Shown here: one piece after another, positions 18,693 through 27,610 of the stretch
How the letters are laid out: the number at the start of each line of letters is the position of its first letter
How positions within the stretch are numbered: position 1 is the stretch's first letter
Source: Bacillus sp. FJAT-27245
GTDB taxonomy: Bacteria > Bacillota > Bacilli > Bacillales > Cytobacillaceae
NCBI RefSeq assembly: GCF_001273955.1
Contig: NZ_LIGI01000001.1
Location: forward strand, 4,068,536 to 4,130,371
DNA length: 61,836 nucleotides
Direction of reading: 5' to 3'
Notes under the pieces: model-generated
The model's input: only the letters and a program-made list of their open reading frames with translations
Database searches by the model: none
Told to the model about the DNA's origin: nothing
Made by a program: the position numbers and the translations under genes

Positions 18693-21600
18693 GTGGAGAA
18701 ATTAAGAAAATTTAGAAGGGGTCTTATTATTTCGCTCGTATTTATGCTTGCCTTTTCGAGCGGATTATTTGGCGCGGTTTCTGCAAAAGCAGAGTCCGTA
18801 TCCTCCCCTGATTTTGAGAAGTTCAGGAAACTTTCCGAACAAGTGGCACATCCTTCAGAACAATACAATGATGAAGATGAAGTAAGGGTTATTGTTGAAC
18901 TCGAGGGAGACCCGGCGATTTTATTCGCAACTCAAAAAGGCCTTCGCTATAAGGACCTTTCCGTTTCCCAAAAAGGTCAGCTGCAGGAACAAATTAAAGA
19001 TGAGCAGTCCGACTTTTTAACAGAATTAAACTCAAAATCTATCGATCTTCAAATTGAGAACACGTTTACAACTGTTGCCAACGGTGTTAGCGGTATCATG
19101 AAGTTTAAGGATATTGAGGAGTTGGCGAAGATTCCTTTAGTTTCCTCGGTACATATTGCCAACCGGTATGAGAGGCCGGAGGAAAAACCTGAAATGGTTA
19201 CAAGTAAGGATCAGGTCGGAGCAAAGCAGACATGGGATGTTGGCTATAAAGGAAATGGCACAGTAGTTGCAATTATTGATACTGGAATCGATCCTTCACA
19301 CAAGGATATGGTTCTTTCAAAAGATACAGTACCAAAATTAAGCGAAGCCAGTGTTAATGAAGCGGGAACCGCACACAATCTCCCTGGAAAGTATTTCACG
19401 GCTAAAGTACCATATGGTTACAATTACGCCGATAAAAATACCAATATTCTAGACTTGGGTTCTGATGCTTCCATGCACGGAATGCATGTTGCCGGTACAG
19501 TGGGAGCAAATGGTGATGAGCAAAACGGAGGACTTCAAGGTGTAGCCCCAGAAGCTCAGCTTTTGGCCATGAAGGTGTTTGGAAATGATTCTGAAATGCC
19601 TTCTACATTCGGCGACATCTATATCAAAGCAATCGATGACGCAATCAAGCTTGGCGCTGATGTTATGAACATGAGCCTTGGATCGACAGCTTCATTCGTA
19701 AGTGCTGACAGCCCTGAACAGCAGGCTATTAAACGGGCGGTCGACAATGGCGTATTGATGGCTATTTCAGCTGGAAACTCTGCACGTTTTGCGGAAGGTT
19801 ATGGTAATCCCTTTGCTTCAAATCCTGACATAGGGGTTGTGGGGGCCCCAGGATTAACGGCGGAATCCATTTCAGTTGCCTCGATTGAAAATACTCATAT
19901 CCAATTGGACGAAATGGATGTTGTTGTTGGGGAAGAGACTCTTCATGTGGCCTATAAGCGCCAGTCTACCCCTCTACCATTGGATGTATTTGGAAAGAAC
20001 CAAAAGGATGTAGTCTATGTAGCGGATGGACAGCCTGACAAATATGCAGGCAAGGATGTTAGAGGAAAAATTACATTTGTTGTCCGCACAGGCGATTTTA
20101 ATTTTGGCATGATCCAAAAGCAAGCAGAAGCCGCCGGGGCTGCGGGAGTTATTGTTAGGGGACTTCCAGCCCATGGGGATTATGTAAGCATGGCTCTTCA
20201 AAGCCCTACCATTCCAATGGTTACGCTTAGCCTTGAAGATGCAGCTTTACTGGAGGCTAAATTTAAAGCATCCGGCAATGTTGGAAAAGTGACATTCACA
20301 GGAAAAACAAAAGCGGTTGTAAATAAGACGGGCGGAAAAATGTCTGCATTCACATCTTGGGGTACTACTCCAAACCTGGACTTCAAGCCTGAACTTACAG
20401 CTCCAGGCGGCCAGATTTTTTCTACCCTGAACAACGACAAATATGGCTTAATGAGCGGTACGTCAATGGCAGCTCCGCATGTTGCCGGAGGTTCCGCACT
20501 GGTATTACAGCGTGTAAACGAGGCGTTCCCGCAATTGGAAGGCTCCGCTAAAGTTAAGATGGCAAAAAACCTCCTGATGAATACAGCAGTTCCGGTAAAG
20601 GAGGCTGCAACATATTATTCTCCTAGGCGCCAGGGTGCGGGAATCATGCAACTGCATGCCGCGGTCTCGACTCCTGTTTATGTAACAGAAAAGGCCTCAG
20701 GTGATCCGAAGGTAGTCCTAAAGGAGATTAAGGACGATGTTTTCACCTTCACACTAACTGCAACTAACTTTGGGACAAAGGATGCCAAGTACAAAGTTGA
20801 TACAACTGTTTTAAGAGATACAGTTGCTTCTGGATTCAATCTAGTTACAGCAACCGTAATCAATGATGTGGCTGTCCATACTCCTGAAATTACTGTTCCT
20901 GCAGGATCAACCAGAGATATTATCATCTCGATTGATCTATCAAATGCAAAGGCACAACTCGAACAATTGATGGCAAACGGTTATTTTGTTGAAGGCTTTG
21001 TCCGATTGCTAAATACTTCCGAAGATGATTCTCTATCGGATCTTTCAGTACCATTCATGGGATTCAAGGGTGACTGGAACGCTCCTCCAATCATCGATGA
21101 TATGTTTTACAAAACTACTTCTTATTATAAGTTTGCGCGCATGGTCAATGAAGGCGGTTTTTCTCTAGGCTACAACCCAATTGCTAAGGTTTATGATGAG
21201 AAAACCGTGGCTTTCTCGCCAAACGGTGATGGGGAAAGCGATAAAATCGCCCCAATTCTTTCCTTTTTGAGGAATAGTAAGACAGTTGAGTACAGTATTG
21301 TAGATGCCAATGGGACCCAATTGCGAAAGCTTCGTACCGATAATGACCAAAGGAAGAACTATTTTGACAGCGGAAGATCCCTCAGGTACACTTACAAACC
21401 TTCATTGACAGCCTGGGACGGCTTAATAAATAACAAACCGGCAGCGGATGGCACGTACTATTACCAAGTGAAGGCAACTATTGACTATCCTGGTAAGGAA
21501 GCTCAGGTATACAAATACCCTGTTATCCTGGACACTGTCGCTCCGGAAATATCCGATGTAATATACAATGCCGAGCTAAACAAGTTAACATTTAATACCG

Positions 21601-23036
21601 GCGATCAAAAAGGCAGCGGTATCGCATATTTGTCCGTCGTTATTGACGGCAAAGCAGAAACAAATATTGTTCCTACTACGGCTGCAATCGATTATAGCTT
21701 CAAATCAAAGGTTCCAGTAGGTGCAACAATTGAGGTTTTTGCATTTGATTACGCTGGAAATGTTGGCTACAACGCTATTAAAGGTGCTGGCGACAAAACA
21801 ATACCATATATTACTGCTACCTCGCCTGAAGCTCTGGGTGTATTTAATACCCACATTGTACCAGTTTCAGGATATGTCAACGATTCCTCCGGAGTGGATC
21901 ATTTAACACTTACAGGAGACCAGGTTGTAGGCTCTCCAGTAAGGATTCCACTGAAATGGAATGCAACAGAGAAAAGGTATGACTTTAATACTCAAATCCA
22001 GTTCACTGAGGATGGGGTCCATGACATCTTCGTTTCTGGTACCGATAGCGCTGGAAATAATATTGAATTTAGGCGCCAGGTTATCATTGATACCGAGGCT
22101 CCTACAATTGAATTGGTTGGGCTTCCTGCAAACGGATACGTCTCTGATGAAATTGACGAGCTTACCGTTAAAGCAAAAATCGGAGATAATTTCGATGAAA
22201 TACGCGTCCTGCTAAACGGCAACGAGGAGTATACGCGTAGCTTCAGCCAACCATATATCAAGCGTGCGTTAAATGCAGAGGTTCCATTAAATCTTTCCCT
22301 AGAACATGGAAAAAATGAATTTGTGTTGGAAGCAGAAGACATTGCGGGCACTGTAACAACGAAGGTATTTACAATATACAAAGGCATGGAACCACCTGTC
22401 GGCCATATAACAGGCTTGACTGTCCAGCCTGGCGCTGATGTAAGCAAAAACCGTCCGGCGCTCATTACAGCGGAAGCAAATGTAGAGGTTGACTGGGATG
22501 TTGCAATCACAAATCCCGCGGGAGAGATAATCAATTTCCCTGCCGCAAGAGGCAAAACATTCGAAAGCACCTTTGTACCGGATGAATTAACCCTCAACGG
22601 CGAATATAAAGTAACTGCCATCGCATCAGTTGACGGCAAAGTCGCGGATGAGGAGGAAGTAAGCTTTACTGTTTACAACTACCCATTGCTGGTCCAAACA
22701 GTGGAGCTGTTGGACGCACAAGGTAACCGGGCAACAACTTTCAAACAAAGTGAAAAAGTTAAGATCAAAGCAAACGTCAGAAATCTTGGTCCGAATTCTG
22801 AGAGCCCATTAGTCATTATTCAAGTTAAGGACCATGAAGGCGCGGTTGTAAGCCTCCACTTCCTTTCAATAGATGAATTGGCAAATGGCGCGCGCAATGG
22901 CTTTGGGGTAGAATTGCCACTTAAGCATTACCAAAAAGGTTCCTATTCTGTTGAAGTTTATGTATGGGATAGCTGGACTAACCCTTCATCATTAGCAGAA
23001 GCAAAAAAAGACAGCGTGGTATTCAGTGTAGAATAA
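18693..23036 (+). CDS. Very large secreted S8 protease with PA insert and Ig-like C terminus (Vpr-like)
   Basis: A 1447-residue exported subtilase. The signal peptide ends near SAKAES. An inhibitor-I9-like propeptide (about 60-160) is followed by Asp196 (VAIIDTGID), His262 (MHGMHVAG), Asn in SAGNSA, a protease-associated (PA) insert (about 430-530) and Ser591 (SGTSMAAPHVAG). This order matches Bacillus minor extracellular protease Vpr and its larger relatives. The long C-terminal part contains Fn3/FlgD-type Ig domains (AFSPNGDGESDKI, DTVAPEISD, DSAGNNIEF, DTEAPTIEL). There is no GQIGR module or known anchor. The start is GTG 18693, after AGGAGGG (18680-18686). The 293-bp gap upstream is very AT-rich with no clear promoter. 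Confidence 0.9.
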   Translation: MEKLRKFRRGLIISLVFMLAFSSGLFGAVSAKAESVSSPDFEKFRKLSEQVAHPSEQYNDEDEVRVIVELEGDPAILFATQKGLRYKDLSVSQKGQLQEQIKDEQSDFLTELNSKSIDLQIENTFTTVANGVSGIMKFKDIEELAKIPLVSSVHIANRYERPEEKPEMVTSKDQVGAKQTWDVGYKGNGTVVAIIDTGIDPSHKDMVLSKDTVPKLSEASVNEAGTAHNLPGKYFTAKVPYGYNYADKNTNILDLGSDASMHGMHVAGTVGANGDEQNGGLQGVAPEAQLLAMKVFGNDSEMPSTFGDIYIKAIDDAIKLGADVMNMSLGSTASFVSADSPEQQAIKRAVDNGVLMAISAGNSARFAEGYGNPFASNPDIGVVGAPGLTAESISVASIENTHIQLDEMDVVVGEETLHVAYKRQSTPLPLDVFGKNQKDVVYVADGQPDKYAGKDVRGKITFVVRTGDFNFGMIQKQAEAAGAAGVIVRGLPAHGDYVSMALQSPTIPMVTLSLEDAALLEAKFKASGNVGKVTFTGKTKAVVNKTGGKMSAFTSWGTTPNLDFKPELTAPGGQIFSTLNNDKYGLMSGTSMAAPHVAGGSALVLQRVNEAFPQLEGSAKVKMAKNLLMNTAVPVKEAATYYSPRRQGAGIMQLHAAVSTPVYVTEKASGDPKVVLKEIKDDVFTFTLTATNFGTKDAKYKVDTTVLRDTVASGFNLVTATVINDVAVHTPEITVPAGSTRDIIISIDLSNAKAQLEQLMANGYFVEGFVRLLNTSEDDSLSDLSVPFMGFKGDWNAPPIIDDMFYKTTSYYKFARMVNEGGFSLGYNPIAKVYDEKTVAFSPNGDGESDKIAPILSFLRNSKTVEYSIVDANGTQLRKLRTDNDQRKNYFDSGRSLRYTYKPSLTAWDGLINNKPAADGTYYYQVKATIDYPGKEAQVYKYPVILDTVAPEISDVIYNAELNKLTFNTGDQKGSGIAYLSVVIDGKAETNIVPTTAAIDYSFKSKVPVGATIEVFAFDYAGNVGYNAIKGAGDKTIPYITATSPEALGVFNTHIVPVSGYVNDSSGVDHLTLTGDQVVGSPVRIPLKWNATEKRYDFNTQIQFTEDGVHDIFVSGTDSAGNNIEFRRQVIIDTEAPTIELVGLPANGYVSDEIDELTVKAKIGDNFDEIRVLLNGNEEYTRSFSQPYIKRALNAEVPLNLSLEHGKNEFVLEAEDIAGTVTTKVFTIYKGMEPPVGHITGLTVQPGADVSKNRPALITAEANVEVDWDVAITNPAGEIINFPAARGKTFESTFVPDELTLNGEYKVTAIASVDGKVADEEEVSFTVYNYPLLVQTVELLDAQGNRATTFKQSEKVKIKANVRNLGPNSESPLVIIQVKDHEGAVVSLHFLSIDELANGARNGFGVELPLKHYQKGSYSVEVYVWDSWTNPSSLAEAKKDSVVFSVE

Positions 23037-23140
23037 TTTATAGGGCTGAGGAGGCACTCTGTAAAGAGCCGCCTCCCCCGGCTATTAAAAGAGGATTTTC
23101 TTCCTAATTATTCTTCAAAGGAAGTGAAGGGGTGAAATCA

Positions 23141-24901
23141 GTGAAAAAACAACTCTCCATACTTGTTGCAATCTTTTTCTTTTTGGCAGGAATAGTCTCC
23201 CCTGCGTATGCCGCCGAGACTACACTGGATGTGGCCTTGGATAAAGACAGCTACTTAGTGGGAAATACTGTAACTGTTAGCGGGACTGTCCTAGTGGATG
23301 GACAGCCTGGAAGAACAACCAATCCTACAATGGTAATAAAAGATTCAACTGGGAATCCAGCTGCTATATATCAGTGGAATCAAAATGAAATTGGAAATAA
23401 CGGGTCTTTCTCGACTACATATAAAATTTCAAATGATGCGGAAACCGGGGTTTACTCTTTACAAGTGACTGCGCTTGGTAAGTCCGTAACAAAGGAATTT
23501 TCGGTTGAGAAAGCTTCGGTTCTTAGGGAAATAACCGTCTCCACTGATAAAGGGAAGTATAATCCTTCCAATTCAGTGGTCATCACAGGCACAGTGTCTT
23601 CGGACGGTTCACCTGCAATTGGAACGGATGTAACAATTACAGTCGAGAAAAATGGCGCTTCCGCTGCGCTGCAAGTGAAAACTGGCACGGATGGCCAATA
23701 CGCCGCGGTTTACCAGCTCGGTGCCAATGCAGAAGCAGGAACATATACAGTAAATGCAACTTTTTCCGTCTACAAAGTTACTAATTCAACCAGTTTCATC
23801 GTTGACCTTCCTGCACCTCCGCCTGGGCCAGATCCAAAGCCAAATCCTGACCCAAAACCCGATCCTGATCCAAAACCAGGACCGGGACCGGATCCTGGAC
23901 CAGGACCATCGCCTGGACCGGAACCAGGACCAGCACCTGGGCCGACACCGGGACCAGCGCCTGGACCGGCACCGGGACCAGCACCTGGGCCGACACCGGG
24001 ACCAGCACCTGGGCCGGCACCGGGACCAGCACCAGCACCTGGGCCGGCACCAGGACCAGCGCCTGGACCGGGACCAGCTCCCGGACCAGTACCCGGACCA
24101 GTTCCTCCTACCCCAGTTTTAGTACCAATTGTCAATGAAGTAGGCGACAATGATACAGAAATTACTGGAGGGACTGAAATAGGTTATTCCATTCAAGTCA
24201 ATATTGGCTTCAAAGTAATCGGAGCAGCAAGGGCAAATAGCGAAGGGAAGTTTTCTGTTTCAATACCAAAGCAAAAAGCTGGAACAATTCTTGAGGTCAG
24301 AGCTTTGGACAGTGAAGGTCAAAAGAGTGCTCCCGTAAAAGTCACTGTCAAAGACAAAACTGCTCCACTTGAACCAATAGTGAACAAAATTACCAATCAA
24401 GACAAAAAAATTACTGGTGAGGCCGAACCAGCTTCAACAATTTCTGTACTGCGAGAAAACGTTATACTAGGTAAAGGAAAGACCGACAAAAACGGAAAGT
24501 TTACTATTCCAATCCCAGCTCAAATACCTGGAACAATTTTAACAGTTTTTTCAACGGACCCATCCGGCAATAGCAGCGATTCAGTCATGATTGAAGTAGA
24601 GGCAATAAAGAAGGCAGAAGGTCCAGCTCCTAAAGTTTATTGGGATGGGGATTTACTAAAGAAAGGCCAGATTGGAAGAGTTACAATTGAAAAACCAATA
24701 AACCTTTGGAAACGTGAAGGAAATAAACTAGTCTTTGTCCGTGTATTAAAGCCTGGTGAGCGCTATCGAGTTTATAGCTATGATAATGCCCATGGCGGTC
24801 AATACGGACTAGGCTCAGGTTATTATGTAACAAACATGAAAGGCTATGTTAAGTATCAAACTCCATCAAAGGCAAAACTTAAAGAGTTAAATGGAAATTA
24901 A
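23141..24901 (+). CDS. Secreted Ig-domain protein with Pro/Gly-rich stalk and C-terminal GQIGR module
   Basis: An exported protein of 586 residues (589 if started at GTG 23132). GTG 23141 is preferred because AAGGGGTGA lies 5 nt ahead. The signal peptide ends near AYAAE. Two Ig/MG2-like domains follow (LDVALDKDSYLVGN, ITVSTDKGKYNPSN; about 30-220). A stalk of about 90 residues is built of PGPAPGP-type repeats. Two more Ig-like units then occur (NEVGDNDTEITG, NKITNQDKKITG). The extreme C terminus is a typical module (KVYWDGDLLKKGQIGRV ... LKPGERYRVYSY ... TPSKAK). It has no enzyme motif, so a structural or adhesive role is likely. It follows the protease gene by about 100 bp without a clear terminator, so co-transcription is possible. 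Confidence 0.85.
   Translation: MKKQLSILVAIFFFLAGIVSPAYAAETTLDVALDKDSYLVGNTVTVSGTVLVDGQPGRTTNPTMVIKDSTGNPAAIYQWNQNEIGNNGSFSTTYKISNDAETGVYSLQVTALGKSVTKEFSVEKASVLREITVSTDKGKYNPSNSVVITGTVSSDGSPAIGTDVTITVEKNGASAALQVKTGTDGQYAAVYQLGANAEAGTYTVNATFSVYKVTNSTSFIVDLPAPPPGPDPKPNPDPKPDPDPKPGPGPDPGPGPSPGPEPGPAPGPTPGPAPGPAPGPAPGPTPGPAPGPAPGPAPAPGPAPGPAPGPGPAPGPVPGPVPPTPVLVPIVNEVGDNDTEITGGTEIGYSIQVNIGFKVIGAARANSEGKFSVSIPKQKAGTILEVRALDSEGQKSAPVKVTVKDKTAPLEPIVNKITNQDKKITGEAEPASTISVLRENVILGKGKTDKNGKFTIPIPAQIPGTILTVFSTDPSGNSSDSVMIEVEAIKKAEGPAPKVYWDGDLLKKGQIGRVTIEKPINLWKREGNKLVFVRVLKPGERYRVYSYDNAHGGQYGLGSGYYVTNMKGYVKYQTPSKAKLKELNGN
23820..24108 (+). repeat. Low-complexity tandem repeats encoding the Pro/Gly stalk
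   Basis: GGACCAGCACCTGGGCC-type units in phases of 12, 18 and 24 bp, all multiples of three, encode PGPAPGPTPGP. Changes in copy number would keep the frame and alter stalk length. Confidence 0.8.
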
Positions 24902-24935
24902 TCCTCCTTACAAACGATAAAAGAATATTATTAAA

Positions 24936-24978
24936 AACAGGCTAAGAACATAGTGAATCACTATGTTCTTAGCCTGTT
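24936..24978. terminator. Bidirectional terminator, perfect 21-bp inverted repeat
   Basis: Arms 24936-24956 and 24958-24978 are perfectly complementary. The minus-strand side is followed by TTTTTAATAA. It sits between two convergent genes. Confidence 0.7.
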
Positions 24979-25108
24979 CTCATTTCTACCACACTTGTAT
25001 TGAGTATTACTAAGATAATTCCTTCGTTTTTTTCAAAAGGATTTTCACTAATGTGTAATAGTAAGTAATTACCTCAAGTGCCAAACATGAAGAGAAGATT
25101 TAAATTCA

Positions 25109-27421
25109 TTACTCTTCCCCTCTAAGTTCCTTCAATTTCGCTTTGGATGGGGTTTCGTATTTCACGTAGCCTTTCATGTTGGTTACATAGTAACCACCGC
25201 CAACTCCATACTGGCCGCCGTGGGCGCTATGGTAGCTGTATACGCGGTATGCTTCACCCGGTTTAAGAATGCGGACAAAGACGAGTTTATTGCCTTCAAG
25301 CTTCCAAAGGTTGATTGGCTTTTCAATTGATACCCGGCCAATCTGATTCGGCTTCAGGTAAGAACCTTTCCAATAAACCTTAGGGGCTGGCTTGGTTCCT
25401 GGAGTGTCACCAGGTTTGTTTCCTGGGTTATCACCAGGCTTGTTACCTGGGTTGTCACCAGGTTTTGTGTCCTTCAGAGCCGGCAGTGAAAGTTCATACT
25501 TCGCAAAACCAGTCTCAAGTGTTGATACGTATTTTACATCTCCGCCTTCAGCAAGATATTTCTGCGCTTTTGGTGAAGATTCAAACGTGACCTTCAGGCC
25601 GTCCTGATTCTTGATTGGCGCAAAGCTCCAATTGTTGTCGGCAGTTGGGTTAATTACCTTGGTTTCCTTGATGTAATCAATGATCACTTGGCGGTTTTCA
25701 TCTGGTGAAGCAAGGGCGATTTCCTTATTGGCAGCCACTTTGATGCCATTTGCGCGATAGTTGTTTGTGGCAACAATGAACTCGGCATTTGGATTGATCG
25801 GCTTTCCGTCAAACAAAAGATTTTTAATACGGTTTGCATCAGGATTAACGATGTTTTGGTCCTTGTCGTATTTTGCAGGCTCAGTTACATCAACTTCATA
25901 TGTTACACCGTCAATAATATCAAAATTGTAAGTTGGGAATGCATTGTTAACCAATTCCTGAACGCCAGCCGACTTTGGATTCAACTGGTTGAATTGGCCA
26001 GCAGACCATTCAAGCCATTCTTTAATATCGGAACCTGTTACTTTAACAGCGAATACAGTATTTGGATACAGATAAAGGTCAGCAACGTTTTTAATTGCGA
26101 TGGTTCCCTTGTCCATATCAGTGTAATAATCAGCGCCTCCACGGCCACCCGCTTTGAATGGGGCACCTGCGGAGAGGACTGGAAGGTTTTCATACTTAGT
26201 GCCTTTCAATGCTTTCTCCACATACCATTTTTGGGCATTGGTCACAATCTGTATGGATGGATCATCTTTTATCAAAGCAAAGTAGCTGTTGATTGGCGCA
26301 GTCGTTTCGCCAACCGGTTTCCTTACATAGTCAACCGTTCCTTCGTGCTCCGCCTTGATTGCCGCTTCTACTTCTTTATCGCTCTCGGCTTTTGCAATGG
26401 AGCGCAATTCTGCTTTTGAATTGGTCACTTTCCATTTTCCATCGGTCTTGGAGATTTCAAGATCGATGACACCAAGGTTATCTCCCCAGGAACCTGGCAT
26501 TGTAACGGGAATGCCGTTGATTGTCCCTTTTGCGTTATCGATTCCTTCCCCGTAATAGTTCGGCTTATCGCCGGCCATCGGGAATTTACTGTGCGAATGC
26601 CCTGTCAATACAGCATCGATACCAGGGATTTTTGTCAGGTTGATGGAGGCATTCTCTGTGTTTGTTCCAATTCCCGAGTGGGAAAGGACCACAATGACAT
26701 CGGCACCATCAGCCTTCATTTTAGGAATGAAATCTTCAGCTGTTTTAACGATTTCTTTTGCAATAACTTTTCCTTCAAGATTTGCTTTATCCCAGGTCAT
26801 GATTTGCGGCGGAACAAAACCAATTACCCCAACTTTAATCGTGTGCTTCTCGCCGTCGGTATCGGTAACTTCCCTGTCAAGAATCTTGTAAGGAGTGAAG
26901 TAGTTCTTGTCATTTGTTGGATCATTGTCTTTATCATCATGGTAAACGTTTGCATTAACGACCGGATATTTCGCATCATCGAGGACTTCATCAAGGAAAT
27001 CCAGGCCATAGTTGAATTCATGGTTTCCAACTGTTGCCCCATCGTATTTTAGCAGATTGAGAAGCTTTACAGCCGGGTGCTCAACGCCATCAGCAAGCTT
27101 CTGCACGCCTTGCACATAATCGCCAAGCGGGCTTCCCTGAATCAGGTCGCCATTGTCAAATAAAAGGGTGTTCTGCTCTTCCGCACGGGCAGCCTTAATA
27201 AGCGTGGCTGTTTTAGAAAGCCCGAAAGCGTCCGTTGGCGCATCTTTAAAGTAATCATAGTTTACAAGATTTGTGTGAATATCCGTGGTTTCAAGAATAC
27301 GGAGTTTCACAACGTCATTGCTTGCAGCTTCCGCATAGGCAACCGGTGATGCAGCCTGGGGCAAAATCAGCCCAAGCGCCAAGGTAGCGCTTACAAAAGC
27401 CTTCCTAGTTGACTTCTTCAT
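25109..27421 (-). CDS. Secreted 2',3'-cyclic-nucleotide phosphodiesterase/3'-nucleotidase-like enzyme with C-terminal GQIGR module
   Basis: A 770-residue exported metallophosphoesterase of CpdB/YfkN type, which releases phosphate from 2',3'-cyclic and 3'-nucleotides outside the cell. The signal peptide ends near VAYAEAA. The motifs are ILETTDIHTNL, LLFDNGDLIQGSPL, TVGNHEFNYG and LTGHSHSKFP. The 5'-nucleotidase C-terminal domain (about 350-590) has SAGAPFKAGGRGG. A linker with repeated NPGNKPGD units (about 655-685) leads to the C-terminal module (KVYWKGSYLKPNQIGRVSI ... LKPGEAYRVYSY ... TPSKAK). The start is ATG 27421, with GGGAG 11 nt upstream and GAAGG adjacent. The terminator is the hairpin at 24936. 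It has the same build as the gene at 14454. Confidence 0.9.
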   Translation of the reverse strand: MKKSTRKAFVSATLALGLILPQAASPVAYAEAASNDVVKLRILETTDIHTNLVNYDYFKDAPTDAFGLSKTATLIKAARAEEQNTLLFDNGDLIQGSPLGDYVQGVQKLADGVEHPAVKLLNLLKYDGATVGNHEFNYGLDFLDEVLDDAKYPVVNANVYHDDKDNDPTNDKNYFTPYKILDREVTDTDGEKHTIKVGVIGFVPPQIMTWDKANLEGKVIAKEIVKTAEDFIPKMKADGADVIVVLSHSGIGTNTENASINLTKIPGIDAVLTGHSHSKFPMAGDKPNYYGEGIDNAKGTINGIPVTMPGSWGDNLGVIDLEISKTDGKWKVTNSKAELRSIAKAESDKEVEAAIKAEHEGTVDYVRKPVGETTAPINSYFALIKDDPSIQIVTNAQKWYVEKALKGTKYENLPVLSAGAPFKAGGRGGADYYTDMDKGTIAIKNVADLYLYPNTVFAVKVTGSDIKEWLEWSAGQFNQLNPKSAGVQELVNNAFPTYNFDIIDGVTYEVDVTEPAKYDKDQNIVNPDANRIKNLLFDGKPINPNAEFIVATNNYRANGIKVAANKEIALASPDENRQVIIDYIKETKVINPTADNNWSFAPIKNQDGLKVTFESSPKAQKYLAEGGDVKYVSTLETGFAKYELSLPALKDTKPGDNPGNKPGDNPGNKPGDTPGTKPAPKVYWKGSYLKPNQIGRVSIEKPINLWKLEGNKLVFVRILKPGEAYRVYSYHSAHGGQYGVGGGYYVTNMKGYVKYETPSKAKLKELRGEE

Positions 27422-27551
27422 CCTTCACATTCTCCCTTTCTTGCTATCCATGTAAGACAAATTTTGAAGCATTCTAATAGTATCACAGATAAGTAAATAA
27501 ATGCACGCTTTACCTAAAAGTTACACTAAAATTACTGTTTCTTTATTTTAA

Positions 27552-27591
27552 AATAACAAAACGGGCATCAGCAAAGGCTGATAACCCGTTC
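27552..27591 (-). terminator. Terminator of propeller gene copy 1
   Basis: AACGGG..ATCAGC pairs with GCTGAT.CCCGTT. On the minus strand it is followed by TTGTTATTTT. Confidence 0.75.
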
Positions 27592-27610
27592 TTGCAAGGG
27601 TATCGATTAA

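Noticed and set aside
23770-24150. Minus-strand Gly/Pro/Ala-rich ORFs
   Set aside because: Shadows of the Pro/Gly stalk repeats of the plus-strand gene.
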